From NCBI RefSeq assembly GCF_028640845.1, contig NC_080540.1:157750438-157814437 (forward strand): a DNA stretch of 64,000 bases, written 5' to 3'. The stretch comes from Ahaetulla prasina (lineage: Eukaryota > Chordata > Lepidosauria > Squamata > Colubridae). The notes below the pieces were generated by a model. The model ran no database searches, had not been told where the DNA came from, and saw only the letters and a program-made list of their open reading frames with translations. The first letter of the stretch is position 1, and each line of letters begins with the position of its first letter. Shown in pieces: positions 33,487 to 46,109 of this stretch. The position numbers and the translations under genes are program-made.

Positions 33487-34452
33487 ATTTTATGACCTTT
33501 GTTGGGCAAATCACCATGGTTGCTAAATGAATCACATGGTTGTTAAGTTAATCCGTCTTCCCTCATTCATTTTGCTTGTTGGAAGCCAACTGGGAAGGTC
33601 ACAAATAGTGATTATGTGACCCCAGGATGCTGCAACCATTGTAGTAATAGTAATAGTAATAATTTAATTTCTTTACCGCCCGTCTCCCGAAGGACTCAGG
33701 GCAGTTTACAGCCAAAAATAAAACCAACAATGAATAAATACAATACAATTAAAACCAATATTAAAAAACTTATTAAATTTGGCCCATAATTAAAATACAT
33801 TAAAAAACCCTAAAACCCCAATTAAAATTAATATAATTATGCCAGTCCTGCGCGGAAGAATAGATACGTCTTCAGCTCGCGGCGAAAAATCCGGAGGTCA
33901 GGAAGTTGTCGAAGTCCTGGGGGAAGCTCGTTCCAGAGGGTAGAAACCCCCACAGAGAAGGCCCTCCCCCTGGGGGCCGCCAGCCGGCATTGTTTGGCTG
34001 ACGGCACCCTGAGGAGGCCCTCTCTATGGGAGTGCACGGGTCAGTGGGAGGCAAATGGTAGCAGTAGGCGGTCCCGTAAATAGCCTGGTCCTAAGCCATG
34101 GAGTGCTTTAAAGGTGGTAACCAGCACCTTGAAGTGCACACGGAAGACCACAGGTAGCCAGTGCAGCTTGCGCAGGAGAGGTGTTATATGGGAGCCATGA
34201 GTGGCTCCCTCAATCACCCGCGCAGCCGCATTCTGGACCAACTGAAGCCTCCGGGTACTCTTCAAGGGGAGCCCCATGTAGAGAACATTGCAGTAGTAAA
34301 TTGCATTGTAAATACACGCTGGTTCCCAAGTGCCTAAATTTTGATCATGTGACAGTTGTAAGTAAAAGGATTGATAGTAAGTCACTTATTTCACGACCGC
34401 CTTAACTTTGAACAGTCATTAAACAATTGATTATAAATTGAGGACTACCTCT
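33487..34452. mobile_element. Tigger-like MITE split by an L2 insertion
   Basis: Left part 33487-33643 and right part 34304-34452 align to consecutive parts of the family. The L2-like element lies between them with the duplicated target CATTGTA. Confidence 0.78.
33644..34303 (-). mobile_element. L2-like LINE 3' fragment inserted in a Tigger-like MITE
   Basis: The minus strand codes LQLVQNAAARVIEGATHGSH, LLRKLHWLPVVFRVHFKVL and AFSVGVSTLWNELPPGLRQL, an L2/CR1-clade ORF2 end. A trinucleotide-like tail is at 33644-33662. CATTGTA at 33637-33643 and at 34304-34310 is the target-site duplication. Confidence 0.82.
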
Positions 34453-34682
34453 ATGAGGGGGAGGAGAAGGAACCTTTAGGAACCAGTGACTTACTGGCTT
34501 TAATTGGTCTGGTAGACCTGCTTTGGGATACCTCTCCTTTCTAGATGTTGACTTTGCATCTTCTCATTCATTTCAGCTGTGGCTACAAGAAAAATCGGAT
34601 ACTTTGCCAGTGTTTTATTTATTTATTTATTTGGACATGGGAATATCATCTTTGGGTAAGACTGAATGCAAGTCTACTAGGA

Positions 34683-34812
34683 CAGGAGTCCCCAACCTAT
34701 TCACAACTGCACTGTGAATTGCACAATTGCACTATTCACAATTGGGCCGTGGGCCAGTGCACAGGTTCCTCCCCACAGCTGGGCAGCCAAGTCACAAAGG
34801 TTGGGGACCGCT
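34683..34812. mobile_element. hAT-like MITE
   Basis: CAGGAGTCCCCAACCTATTC and AAAGGTTGGGGACCGCT form imperfect inverted ends. Confidence 0.7.
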
Positions 34813-35830
34813 AGGAGATCAATATTTCCATTAATACAGATAAGGACTCATCCTATGGCAGCTCACTGCACCGTTATGCACAAGTGTGCTGTTAACCTTG
34901 CCTGAGGTAATGATTAAGTTATATATTTTTTATTTTTCCCCCAAATTAGAACAAGGAGAGGAGGTTTTTTCCCTATCACAATACTTCTATTTTGTAGGTG
35001 ATGGGGACTGTAACTCAGGTAATAGTTTCTTCAAAGTTCAACGGAATTATGTGGTTTCAGAAAGATTTTGGTGAATAAAGTAGCCTCACTAGGAGGGGCA
35101 CATTAATGTTATCAACTCTTAACGCAGAAAATAATCCTGGTTCATTTCAGGAATGGAGTGATGGTGGAACTTGGAATGTTTCTTCCAAATTAATCCAGAA
35201 CCAGATTGGGAAGAGTAATCCATCCTGTAGCTGTGTAGAAGAAGTGTTGCGCGCGAGCATAAGTGCGCGTGCGCCCACGAGCGAACCAGTAGCGACGGGT
35301 TTTGAAACCCACCCCTGTATGTCTGTGAATATTTTTTCCCAACAGGTCAATGGGAGGCTAATGTGTTTATCGAAATGCCCAGAAGAGGTTAATTAATTCA
35401 ATAACTAACTTCAATGGAGTTAGATTTAGCTCTGAAAGAAACTGAGCATGCACCAAACCTCAGGACAGATTATCTTTCTCACTGCTCCCTGCTGGTCAGT
35501 GAAGATGGGTTGCTGATGTTATGAAGCCTTACCAGTACTAGCAGAAGGTCTTGTGCATAGTAGATGTTTTCAGGAGAACTTTTAAATCAGCTAGTGTGAC
35601 TTGTGTGCTGTTAGAACCTCTGAAAAAGCAATTTGATTGGGTGGATGAATGACTGTATTTGACTGTGGATTTTTTTTTTTTATTCAAAAAGTTTTACAAA
35701 AAAATTCCCCCCCCTTTCCCCCCAGCTCTGTGACTGGGTCTTTGATAGAAGCCGGATCTTCAGAAATTAGCAGGTGTATATTGTTGGAGGGATAAATTAG
35801 TCTAGAATTAGATCAAGCCACAGTCTAGAT

Positions 35831-36367
35831 CAGTGATAGCTAACTTTTTTGCCATCATGTGCCAAAAACGGGGGGAATGCGGGGGGATCGCACATGCGTG
35901 TGCCCACACCCATAATTCAGTGTGCTCCCACATGCATGTGCACGCCCCCCCGGTGCTCCCCCTGCTTTTGATACATGATGACCCGGTGGGCCCGGTAGGC
36001 CCATTTTTTGCCCTCCCCAGGCTCCAGATGCTTTCTAGGAGCTTGGGGAGGGTGAAAACAGCCACCCACCCTAGAGGCTGGAAATGGCCTGTTTCCCGAC
36101 TTCCAGGGAGACCGGAAGGCCTGTTTTTTTGCCCTTCCCAGGCTCCAGAGACTTTCTAGGAGCCTGAGGAGGGCAAAAAGGGCCTTCCCCACCCCCCAGA
36201 GGCCCTCCGGAGCCCATTTCCTGACTTCCGGTGGGCTCAGAAGGCCCAAAAATCAGCTGGCCAGCGTGTGCACACATGCTGGACTGAGCTAGGGCAACGC
36301 TCGTGTGCCTACAGATATGGCTTTGCGTGCCACCTCTGGCACCCGTGCCATAGGTTCCCCATCACGG
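35831..36367. mobile_element. hAT-like nonautonomous element, 537 bp
   Basis: Starts CAGTGATAGCTAACTTTTTT and ends TAGGTTCCCCATCACGG, with a perfect 8-bp target duplication GTCTAGAT (35823-35830 and 36368-36375). Confidence 0.85.
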
Positions 36368-37200
36368 GTCTAGATCAAGCCACAGTCAAAGGCAAGGTAG
36401 AGGAATCATTTGAATATTTGGCAAAACCTTCACTTGAAGCCTCTTTTTTTAATTTCAAAAAGTTCACAGACTATCAATGGTAGATGAACTCTCAAATATA
36501 ATTACCGTATCTAGCCATGCCTTTGTTAAAAGCACACAAGCTCCACCCTCCTCAAATTATTGCAACCCACAGAGAAATATGTATTTCAACAAATGTGGAA
36601 AAACTTTTAAAGATTTTAAAAGCTAATAGACTTTTGTACAACTCAGACAAATTGCCACTAACGATGTTTTTTGTGTAATTCTCTCGGCAAGTTACATTTT
36701 TTTTTGTTTCTTTTAGGCTCTTCTGAAATCAATTCCATTACCAGATTTAAAATGTTTTACCTGATTAGCAGGACAACACATGAGTACTGTACAATATGAA
36801 GCAGATGTCCCAGACAACTGGATGCAAAAATGCCACATTTGTTAAGAATTCTCGCTGGACTAGTCAATCCCAATTGTAACCAGTTTTAAAAATTAATTTA
36901 AGAACTCAAGGGGATATAGAAACAGAGTTCTCCATATTTAGCCTCACATGTTTATGTTTCACTCAATGTTTGTGACGCCTAAATCCTTAATATATGCATA
37001 GACATATATTTGGAACTGGATTCTGCTGGATGCTTTGCCAATGTCATCTTATAAAAATGAAATGTGATTCCATTAGGCAGCAGTCCAAAAATTGTCCCTG
37101 ATAAAATACTTGCTTTGTACAATAGTAATTCTATTGATTGACTGCCAACATTTCAGCCACTGTTATTTTAATAGCAATTTATCTAATGCAGAGATATTAG

Positions 37201-37536
37201 CAGTGGTGGGATTTAAATAATTTAACAACCGGTTCTCTGCTCTAATGACCGGGTGGGTGTGGCCATAGTGGGCATGGCCAGGGGGTGTGACAGGCAGCAC
37301 TCAGCCTCCTGCACCCCCCTGGAAGCAAAAACGGGTGCGGGGTGTGTGTGCCGCACACACACATTCCCGCATATCATTTTGGGCCTAGGAGGTTTCCCTG
37401 CACTTACCTGAAAGCCAAAATGGGGCACGTGGGGACTCCTGGAAGGGGCAGGGAGGGGAGGGGTGGGGTGGGGTGAGCCAGGAATTTAATTACCGGTTCG
37501 TCCACACTGGCCTGAACCGGCTGAATCCCACCACTG
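37201..37536. mobile_element. hAT-like nonautonomous element
   Basis: Ends CAGTGGTGGGATTTAAA and GGCTGAATCCCACCACTG. Flanks GATATTAG and GATATCAG (7 of 8). Confidence 0.83.
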
Positions 37537-38201
37537 GATATCAGCATATCTCCCTGCCTTGGAAATCTCTTGGCTGATCTCTGCTGTTCAAGATCCATCT
37601 TAATGATCAGCTCCTGAACCTTCATCTGGGAGTTGGGGGGGGGGAGACAATCTGCCTGGCCAATGCAAGACGGGTGGCTAGATTCTGTCAAAGAGGGGAT
37701 TTAAACTGTTAGCAAAGTTATTTTGTCAAACTAAAATCAGTCCTGCAGAAATGAAGGTTCTTTCACATTTTTTCTAATATTTGTAATCTGTCTTTTATAG
37801 ATAAAGATAGGCAGTGTGCCAATGGATAACTTCATTGGCACTCACCAGCCTTCCTGACTTTAGTTTTTAAGATCCTTTTAGCTACAGAAATCAAACAGGA
37901 ATCTGGCATTGTCAAAGCATAAACCTTCACCAATATTTGCAAGAATATTGGAGGCTTCTCCCAAGCATCTAGAAAAAATAAAAATGGTGTGTGTATGAGA
38001 TCATTGCAGCCCAGTGTTTATTTAGCATGTTAGGTACAACTGCAGTGCAGGGCACATGATTAAAAGAGCCACATTATTCTGATGAAGAGAATATAGTTAT
38101 TTTTTCCACCACAATCCTGGTGAAAATCACTGTTGAGTTCAAATATTGTAAAAAGCCAGGCCTTGTTTCAGTCAAACTCATGTTTGGAATACATTACAGA
38201 G

Positions 38202-38665
38202 CAGTGGTGAAATCTGAACCGGTTTACTGTGGGTTTGCTGGCTGTACATGCGCCCGCACCAAATGCAAGGGGTGTGTGCGCGCAGTGCACGCCAAAAGGA
38301 AGCATGGGGTAAGTAGAACTGCATGGGGATGGGGATGATCAGCTGTGGCGCACAATTTTTTTTTTACTTTTAAAAGCATTTTTTATATTCAGCCGAATAG
38401 GTTGGTAAAAAAATGCTTTTAAAAGTTTTTTAAAAAAGGCTCTGATGATCAGGCAACTTAGCTGTGATCATCAGAGTCTCTCTTTTTTTTACCTTTTAAA
38501 AGCATTTTTTAAAAGAAGCAGCAAGCGGGGAAGCGGGCGACTGGGCATTCAGTGGGCATGGGCGGGGGAGCCAGGGAGTTTTGCTACCGGTTCTCCGAAC
38601 CACCCGCCACCATCGCTATCGGATCAGCCAATCCGGTCCGATCCGGGAGCATTGCACCCTTCTTA
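38202..38665. mobile_element. Diverged hAT-like element, CCGGTT-rich ends
   Basis: AGCAGTGGTGAAATCTGAAC at the left and an ATCCGGGAGCATTGCACCC type end at the right. Internal architecture is like the 31.4-kb and 37.2-kb elements. Boundaries are approximate. Confidence 0.55.
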
Positions 38666-38751
38666 CATAGGCCTGATTCATACACAAAATACACTAGAAT
38701 TCATGAACTAGAATGGCTGAATTTAGACATAATTTAATTTTAATTTAATCT

Positions 38752-39100
38752 TATTTATTTATTTATTTTTGTCACAACAGTATACACAAACAAATGTCAT
38801 AGATAAAACAGCATATCTTGAAGAATATATATATATATATAATTAAAATTATGCATCAACTATATTAATTGGATATAATGAAGGGAACAATAGGACAGGA
38901 ACGGTAGGCACATTTGTGCTCTTATGCACGCCCCTTATAGTCCTCTCAGGAATGGGGTGAGGTCAATAGTAGACAGCTTTTGGTTGAAGATTTTGGGATT
39001 TTGAGTAGAAACTATGGAGTCAGGTAATGAGTTCCAAGCATTAACAACTCTGTTACAGAAGTCATATTTGTTGTAATTGCCAACCCCATTAGACACTGGG
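38752..39100 (-). mobile_element. LINE (CR1/L3-like) 3' end, minus orientation
   Basis: (TTAT)n at the left is the reversed tail. The segment GCCCCTTATAGTCCTCTCAG, then GAATGGGGTGAGGTC, is the reverse complement of 21985-22030. An (AT)n run lies at 38829-38841. Confidence 0.65.
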
Positions 39101-39244
39101 CAACTTACAAAATCCAGGAATCAGTAAAAGCAGTTAAACACACATCAAGAGGAGTATAAACCATAGAGAGGTGGTAGACCCCGCAAATACATTAACCCCA
39201 AGTCTAAGACAAGCAAGTCTCAAACACTTTCTGGAATGTGAGGA

Positions 39245-39481
39245 TACAATGCTGTGGTGGCGCCGTGGTTAGAACGCAGTATTGCAGGCTAACTCACTGT
39301 TCACTGCCAGGAGTTCGATTTTCACCAGCTTAGGGTTGACTCAGCCTTCCCTCCTTTTAAGGTCAGTAAAATGTGGACCCAGATTGTTGTGGGGGGGGGG
39401 CAATATGTTGACTCTGTAAACCGCTTTGAAAGGGCTGTAAAGCACTATGAAGTGGTACATAAATCTAAGTGCTATTGCTAT
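39245..39481 (+). mobile_element. tRNA-derived squamate SINE, full length
   Basis: Starts with a tRNA-like head (GGCGCCGTGGTTAGAACGCA and GGAGTTCGATTTTCACC, as A-box and B-box). Then come GTTGACTCAGCCTTCC and a tail TAAGTGCTATTGCTAT. Confidence 0.85.
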
Positions 39482-39484
39482 ACC

Positions 39485-39928
39485 AGCCTTATCTCAGGGT
39501 GAGGGGTGGGGAATGTTTTTTTCCAGAGGGCAGGGGCCGCCACAATGATGGCCCACTTCAGTCCACCAGATGGCAGAGGGATGTGGAGTGCACCCACTCT
39601 AAGGGTGGGCAGAAACAATTGGAGACAGTTGTCCCTCAGATTAGATCCTGAATCAGGAAAGGTGACAATCAGCACCTTGAAGTGCACCAGAAAGCCTACT
39701 AGCAACCCTTGTGGCTTACATAGCAGCTGTGACATGTGGACTTAATTTGAAGTGTCCCTTATTGCTGACGCCACCGCATTTTGTACCAGCTGAACTTTCC
39801 AGATGGTTTTCAAGAGTAGACACATAGGCAGCAGAATTGCAATTGTCTAGTTGTGTCATGACCATGGCACGAGTGACCATCTGAAGGACTTTCGAGCCAA
39901 AAAGGCACAACTGGTGAACAAGATGAAG
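39485..39928 (-). mobile_element. Degenerate L2-like LINE fragment
   Basis: Similar in order to the 33.6-kb element: a CACCTTGAAGTGCACCAGAA segment, then GTACCAGCTGAACTTTCCAG and CAAGAGTAGACACATAGGCA. Many indels. Confidence 0.6.
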
Positions 39929-39929
39929 T

Positions 39930-40175
39930 AAGATAGCAATAGCAATAGCACTTAGACTTACATACTGTTTCATAGTGCTTTTACAGCCCTTGCTAAGCGG
40001 TTTACAGAGTCAGCCTATTGCCCCCAACAATCTGGGCCCTCATTTTACCCACCTCGGAAAGATGGAAGGCTGAGTCAACCTTGAGCCTGGTGAGATTTGA
40101 ACTGCTGAACTGCAGCTAGCAGTCAGCTGAAGTAGCCTGCAGTACTGCACTCTAACCACTGCACCACTTGGGCTT
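39930..40175 (-). mobile_element. tRNA-derived squamate SINE, minus orientation
   Basis: Begins with the reversed tail ATAGCAATAGCAATAGCACT and ends with the reversed head ACTCTAACCACTGCACCAC. Confidence 0.85.
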
Positions 40176-40744
40176 TTGATGATGATGATGAAGATGAACT
40201 TCATGGTAAGCAAAACTGAAATAATACACGTGGTGTGGTTTGACTATCGCTGCGGTTCTAACCTCTTTATGTTGACATGTTAAAAATTTGACTAAAATAT
40301 TTGCAATGGTGCTTCACCCAATATGTGAAGCTATCATGTGATTTGTTGACTTTGACCTAGCAGGTTGTGTAAACCCAGCTGCATTGCTTGTAATCCATAG
40401 TTCATGACTTGGCACATTTTATGAGCCCAACCAATTGATGTTTATTTTATAAATCTGTAGTGGCAATAATTGTCCATTATCAAAAGAATGCTTTCTGTAA
40501 TTAGTATAATGGTATCTCCTGAGATTATCTTTCTAATTTTTTTAGATCTCTTACTAAATTTATAGTATCTGCAGTCTGACAAAAGCAGCATTGCTCTTTG
40601 ATGATGAAAGCCTTTTTTGTATATAAACATGACAATAGGTGCAATAGTGTGATGCTACGGATATAAATTATCACTCTACAGAAGCACATAATCTGAGGGG
40701 AACATGGGCTCCTGTTTTAAACTCTGGAAGTCTCTGCTCTTGGG

Positions 40745-40912
40745 ACACAGCAACGGTTATCAACGTGAACCTGCATTTTGATCACATGATCATGGGGATG
40801 CTGCAAAGGTTGTAACTGTAAAAAACGTTCTTAAAATCACATTTTTCGGTGCCGTTGTAACTTTGAACAATCACTACATGAACTGTTGTAACTGGAGGAC
40901 CACCTGTATTCT
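40745..40912. mobile_element. Partial Tigger-like MITE
   Basis: The right part of the family, ending GTTGTAACTGGAGGACCACC then TGTA. The left half is missing. Confidence 0.68.
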
Positions 40913-41934
40913 TTTTCTATTGCAGCCGCACTCAAAGACAATATCCAGACTGGGGTCCTATAAGGATGTGCTGCTCGTCTTGGCTCATGCTCCCTGTAAT
41001 TGAATAATAGTCCTCTTGCCTGCCTGTAATAATTGCTGTCTCCAAACGTCACTTCCGCTAGGCTCTCTGCGTGACGCTTTCTTTCTTCTTTAATTATTAA
41101 GTTTTTTATTTTTAAATATATTTAAGTATTGAATACATGAACAGTGTGGGTATTAATTTTGATACCAAATAATAATAAAATTGACAATTTTGGTAACCTT
41201 ACATTAATTATATTCACATTGTTCTAATAATATTGTACATAATATAATCATCTTTCAACTTCTTTCATCTACTTACTGATTTTGACATGTTATATAACAA
41301 TATTCATAGTAGTATTTCCCCTTTCTGATTTCTACCTCTATTTCATATCTTGATAACACCAATCTTACCGTATGCCATTTTCTTATATTGTTTTCCTACA
41401 CACACACAGATACTGTACACACACCAGCCTTATTGTTTGCTATTGTAAGTGGAGAGTGGGGTGGTGGTGGCTGCCTTTAGACGTCATCACTCTTTGAAAA
41501 CTCCAGGGTGTGGCTCAATTATTCCGCCAGTGTAGATGCTAGTGAAAAAGTTTTGAGTGAATGAATGAATGCATCCATGTGGGAAACAGAATGGGAAGTG
41601 TTTCTGCTTGGCTGCAGTTGTTTTTCCCAAGCACGGACAGCAACCCTAGCATTTTCATGCAATAATATTTTTGTTTTTCCCAGTTGGTATTATTTGCAAG
41701 CTGCAGAAATTCAGAATTTTGCTTATGACATCCAAATCTAAGGCTGAAAGAGCGGAGACTCAAAACAAAACATTTGACAAGCCATTACATTTGCCTCTTT
41801 AAGCAAGATTCTGCAGATTTCAATGTCATTTTGGTATTTACGGCAGCTCTAAATTTAAGCCCAATTGAGTGATGGATGGTACAGGTATCTCTGGACCAAT
41901 CCTTTGTTTTCTTAGAAGTACATTTTATTTTCAT

Positions 41935-42670
41935 TTGTTTATTTATAAAATTTATTGGCTGCCCATCTTATCATAGGGTAACTTAGTGAAAACATAAAAT
42001 GTTAAACCAAACCTTAAAACCAAAATCACATGGAGGGGGGGCAGGGGTGGAGTGGGGCCGGAGGTGAGATGTTATTACTCAATCAACCACCTCCATTGCA
42101 CTGTTCCCCCACTGGAGCCTTTAAGCCCTTATGAAAAGTTAAGAGGGTTGGAGTCAACCTCGTATTGGCAGGAGGGGGAGGCAAGATGTTCCAGAGGGCA
42201 GGAGCAGCAGCAGAGAAGGCCCTCCTCTGGACCACCCCAGCCAAACCTAATAAGCAGGTGGAAGGGGCCCGCAGCATGCTTCCTCTCCAATCCCAGTGGG
42301 GTTATAGAGTCCCTCAAATAACCTGGAACAGGGGTCTCCAACCTTGGTCCCTTTAAGACTTGTGGACTTCAACTCCCAGAGTTCCTCAGCCAGCTTTGCT
42401 GGCTGAGGGACTCTGGGAGTTGAAGTCTACAAGTCTTAAAGGGACCAAGGTTGGAGACCCCTGACCTGGACCCATGCTATGAAGGCATTTAAAGGCGATC
42501 ACCAACACCTTGAATTGCACCCAGAAGCAGACTGGTAACCAGGGTAGCTCGTGGAGCAGTGGTGTTACAAGGGTCATTCTTGGGGGGGCCCAAAACTACC
42601 TTTGCTGCCGCTCTGCACCAGCTGTAGCTTCCGAGCGCTCTTCAAGGGTAGCCTCATGTAGAACTATTCA
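41935..42670 (-). mobile_element. L2-like LINE fragment interrupted by a MITE
   Basis: The minus strand codes RRAFSAAAPALWNILPPP on one side and LHELPWLPVCFWVQFKVL on the other of a palindromic MITE at 42329-42463. It is otherwise collinear with the element at 33644-34303. Confidence 0.78.
42329..42463. mobile_element. Palindromic hAT-like MITE inside an L2 copy
   Basis: CAGGGGTCTCCAACCTTGG pairs perfectly with CCAAGGTTGGAGACCCCTG. Target duplication ACCTGGAA (42321-42328) and ACCTGGAC (42464-42471). Confidence 0.9.
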
Positions 42671-43087
42671 AGTAAGTTTAGTGGGATGACTCTTGGAAAC
42701 CAAGATTACCCCAAACGTCCGTGAAAATTCTTGGCTGTTCAGTTGTTTTGCAACTCAGATGAATAGGGGCTTTTTCCTACTGAGCCTAAAGATCTGTAAA
42801 CTATCTTCTCTCCAATAGAGGGAAGTGGAAGACAGCAAGAAGGGCATATTAATAAAACCCCTATTCCTGTCTTGTCTGCTGCATCATTCTGAATGGTGTA
42901 TTCTCATTCCCAGCTCCCATTCGTGTTTTTTTTTTTCCTTTTTTGGATCAGAAAGCCAGTTTCCAGGCAATCATTTGGTATTAATTCCACAAAAAATCGT
43001 AATATGGTGACTGAGCACCACCTGGGGAATATGTCCTTTCCTATTCCTTTTTAAAAAACTTCTGTTAATATGCGCAATCCTGTAGAG

Positions 43088-43200
43088 CAAGGGTGTCAAA
43101 CTTGCATTGTCATGTGATGTATTGTGGCTTGTTTCCTTCACTAAACCGGGCATGGCTGTGGCCAGTGTGTGACACGTGGGCTGGGAATTTGACAGCTTTA
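43088..43200. mobile_element. hAT-like MITE with perfect target duplication
   Basis: GGTGTCAAACTT end family. CTGTAGAG occurs at 43080-43087 and at 43201-43208. Confidence 0.82.
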
Positions 43201-43734
43201 CTGTAGAGAATAAGGAAGATGACATAGATGGACATAAGCAAGAGCCATTATCAAAGCAAAGGAGGCTGAAACATTTTTTAAGTCCTAAGAAGGAAGGTAA
43301 TGTTTGGAATTAGCTCAGGTGGATACTTCTCTGATTCACTCAAGCATAAGATGAGAGAGGACTTGCAAGACTCTGCTATTATAGCCAATCTCAAAAGTAG
43401 CCTTCTAGCTTCCCTGTAGAATTGATATCTAGGTGCGACTGACAAATCCAAAATTATGTGTTTATTTGGAAGTAGAATTTTGTTAAGTGATTCAGTAGAT
43501 TTACTTTTACATGAGCGTTTCTGGTAGTGTAGCACGCAGTTAACAAATGACAGAGTGGTCATATTTATCAGACCTTCCGTATCTGTTGCCCTCCAGCAGA
43601 AAGATTGGAGCAAAGTCCTTATCTTCCTAAATTGGAAGGTGTCAGGCCTTCCTTAAAAAGGGAAAACTTTGTTAAGATATGTCAGGACACAAGGAATGCA
43701 AATGAAAAAAAAATATTGTAGAACTGATGATTGC

Positions 43735-44025
43735 CAATTGCAGCCCTGTGCCCGAAAATTGACACCAACCAAATGTGGTTGGGCAATTTGGGAGGAGGTG
43801 TTCGCAGTGAGATGGGCACTCCTGACTTGGCAACACCTTGAGGGAGCTCCACACCCATTTAAGGTGTGGACGGATCATAAAAATCTGGAAATCACCGAGG
43901 AAGTTGTCTCCAAAACAAGTGAGGTGGGCACAGTATTTCCAAAGATTCTCGTTCCACCTAAAGTATGTTCCGTCTGGGAACATACTTTATGATGAAAGAG
44001 TTCCAGCAACTGTCATGTACCATAT
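43735..44025 (+). mobile_element. Ty3/Gypsy retrotransposon RNase H remnant
   Basis: One frame codes VRWALLTWQHLEGAPHPFKV and WTDHKNLEI; after a frameshift another codes KQVRWAQYFQRFSFHLKYVP. This is the RNase H end of a Gypsy-type pol with its TDHKNLE motif. It is broken, with no long frame and no flanking LTRs seen. Confidence 0.75.
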
Positions 44026-44129
44026 GCAAGCCAATAACAGTTCAGATTTTTCATTCCAAACTGAAGCCAAGTTCTGTTAGGTGGGAGGCAAACTTTCAAT
44101 CGTGTCCTGGTCCAATCACGTATCAGGCT

Positions 44130-46000
44130 GCTTAATTTTACCAGGAAAGACTAGCTTTCCCACAAGAGCTATTATAGTTCTAATCCTATAACAAATGTCA
44201 AAATACTGGAAAAACTGGTTTTATTTTCAGTATGACTGATCCAAATATATGAGGTGATAGCATTTGCATATCATAACAATGTCATTTTTCCTCTCCAAAT
44301 GCCTCTTCTGGTAGCATCTATAGGGAGGCTGTGTCCAAAGAGATCAAAGCAGTAGTTTGGCATCCCTTTGATGCATTTAGAATAGGGGTGGGATCATTAC
44401 TATTATTATTGTGACTGTTTTGACTCCCTCCCTTTTACCTTTAGATATCTGTAGACTACAGGAAGTGAGGGACGGACTTGGAGTAGGAGGAATCTAAGAA
44501 AGTCAGATGTTTGGCAGTATTATTAGGGAGGTATGAGAAAGGTACAGACTTGGTTTTTTAATACTTGGGTTACAGCATGAACACAATAGGTAAGTTCTAG
44601 TCAATAAACTGGCAAGTGAGTGGAATGAATTGATGTGCTAGGAACACACAGAGCTGGGGAAAATTCTGAGTCAGAATGTGCAGTTTGGATGTAAAGGAGT
44701 GCTTTGTATTTTGCTGCTCAAGCCGCAACTTCTGCTTAGCTTTTGGTTAAAATAATTAGATTTTAAGTGAAACAATTGCTTTGAAATTGGCTATGATAAT
44801 GGCATCCATTTTGAATGAACATTCCTCATAGCAACTATTTTCAGAGGTAGCTCAGAGCGGGTAGAGTTCCAATTATAACTGTTGGAGTTTTAGGTTAGTT
44901 AGTGCTTAGAAGGGAAGAAGAACTGGATGAGAATTCAGCAGTTAAAGGAATTTGTAATTAAACAGAAGACAGATTTTTATACTCCCATTGAACAGATAGA
45001 TCTGCAACAAGTGATTTCAGGATTTTGCTAGATGATCATGACAAAGAGGGTCTATTTCTGAGGGATTCAAATCTAAACTAAAGTATGCAGTACTTTTGTT
45101 GTATCAACACTGAACAATTGCGCACTACGTAGTCTTGTTGATCCAGAAAATAAAAGCCAAGCTGTTACTGAAATGCTCTCGTGGAAGTCATGGCAGTTAA
45201 CAATTTATAATTTATACCATTTATAAGCTCTGCTTATATGGTAGCTACCCAAATCAGATGTGAAATATTTTTTGTCAGTACATGCAGGCTGTTTATGCCA
45301 CAAATTAAGTCCACTTAAAAACATCGACTTGACTAACCTTCAAACTAAAATAATATAAACCATCCCAATCCATAATTTAATTTTATAGTTTCTTCAATTC
45401 TTAGTTTAAATTACAGTTAAAGGTTTCTTGCCTAACCTGCTGGTGCTGAAATGGAAGGACATTTGTCCAAACTAGGACCTTATTTGCCAACTTGTCAAGC
45501 AGAGATGACTTGTGCCATTCAAGACTGACTATGAAATGAAAACAAATCCAGCTGAAAAGACAGGATTCCCCCCTTGATTTCCAAGTAATTTTATTCCAAA
45601 TACCTTCGTCTGACCTCCATAAAATGCACGTAAGATTACAGCTTAACTGAAAACACCAAAAACATTAACCAAAATATGGAACTGGGAACAGCATATGGCA
45701 AGATCTTGGGGCAGAGTGCATTGAAACACACATTTAGAAATGCTTCTCTGTTCAGAATTAGAGTCTATATTCAATATTCTTCTGTAAATTCTTGTGCGTC
45801 AAACTGCAGTCACATATGCTCATTTTAAAGAATAAGAATTGCACAAATCATGTGTGAAATGCAGAAGCTCAACATTTTAAGGGATGACCGTTTTTATTTT
45901 AATCAAATTACAACACTTTTTTAAAATTGCTGTCAGTATTCAAAACTTACAAGTCCAATTTTGTTTAAGGGGAATTGTTTGGGAATATTAATTTTTCCCC
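44130..46000. other. Intergenic DNA downstream of PTGES3, no feature recognised
   Basis: AT-rich and without repeats I can name. It may include a longer PTGES3 3'UTR up to the AATAAA at 45590-45595. Confidence 0.4.
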
Positions 46001-46109
46001 TCCTTCCAACAGCTTAAACAATTCTATATTATTATTCCAAACTCGAAATAAAAGTACTTCATTCCAACAAATAGTAAGAATACATGAAGTTACAGCCAGC
46101 CAGACAGTT

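Noticed and set aside
26900..46000. A possible third gene between PRPF40B and PTGES3
   Set aside because: No splice-bounded frame with recognisable protein similarity; all readable coding remnants there are mobile elements.
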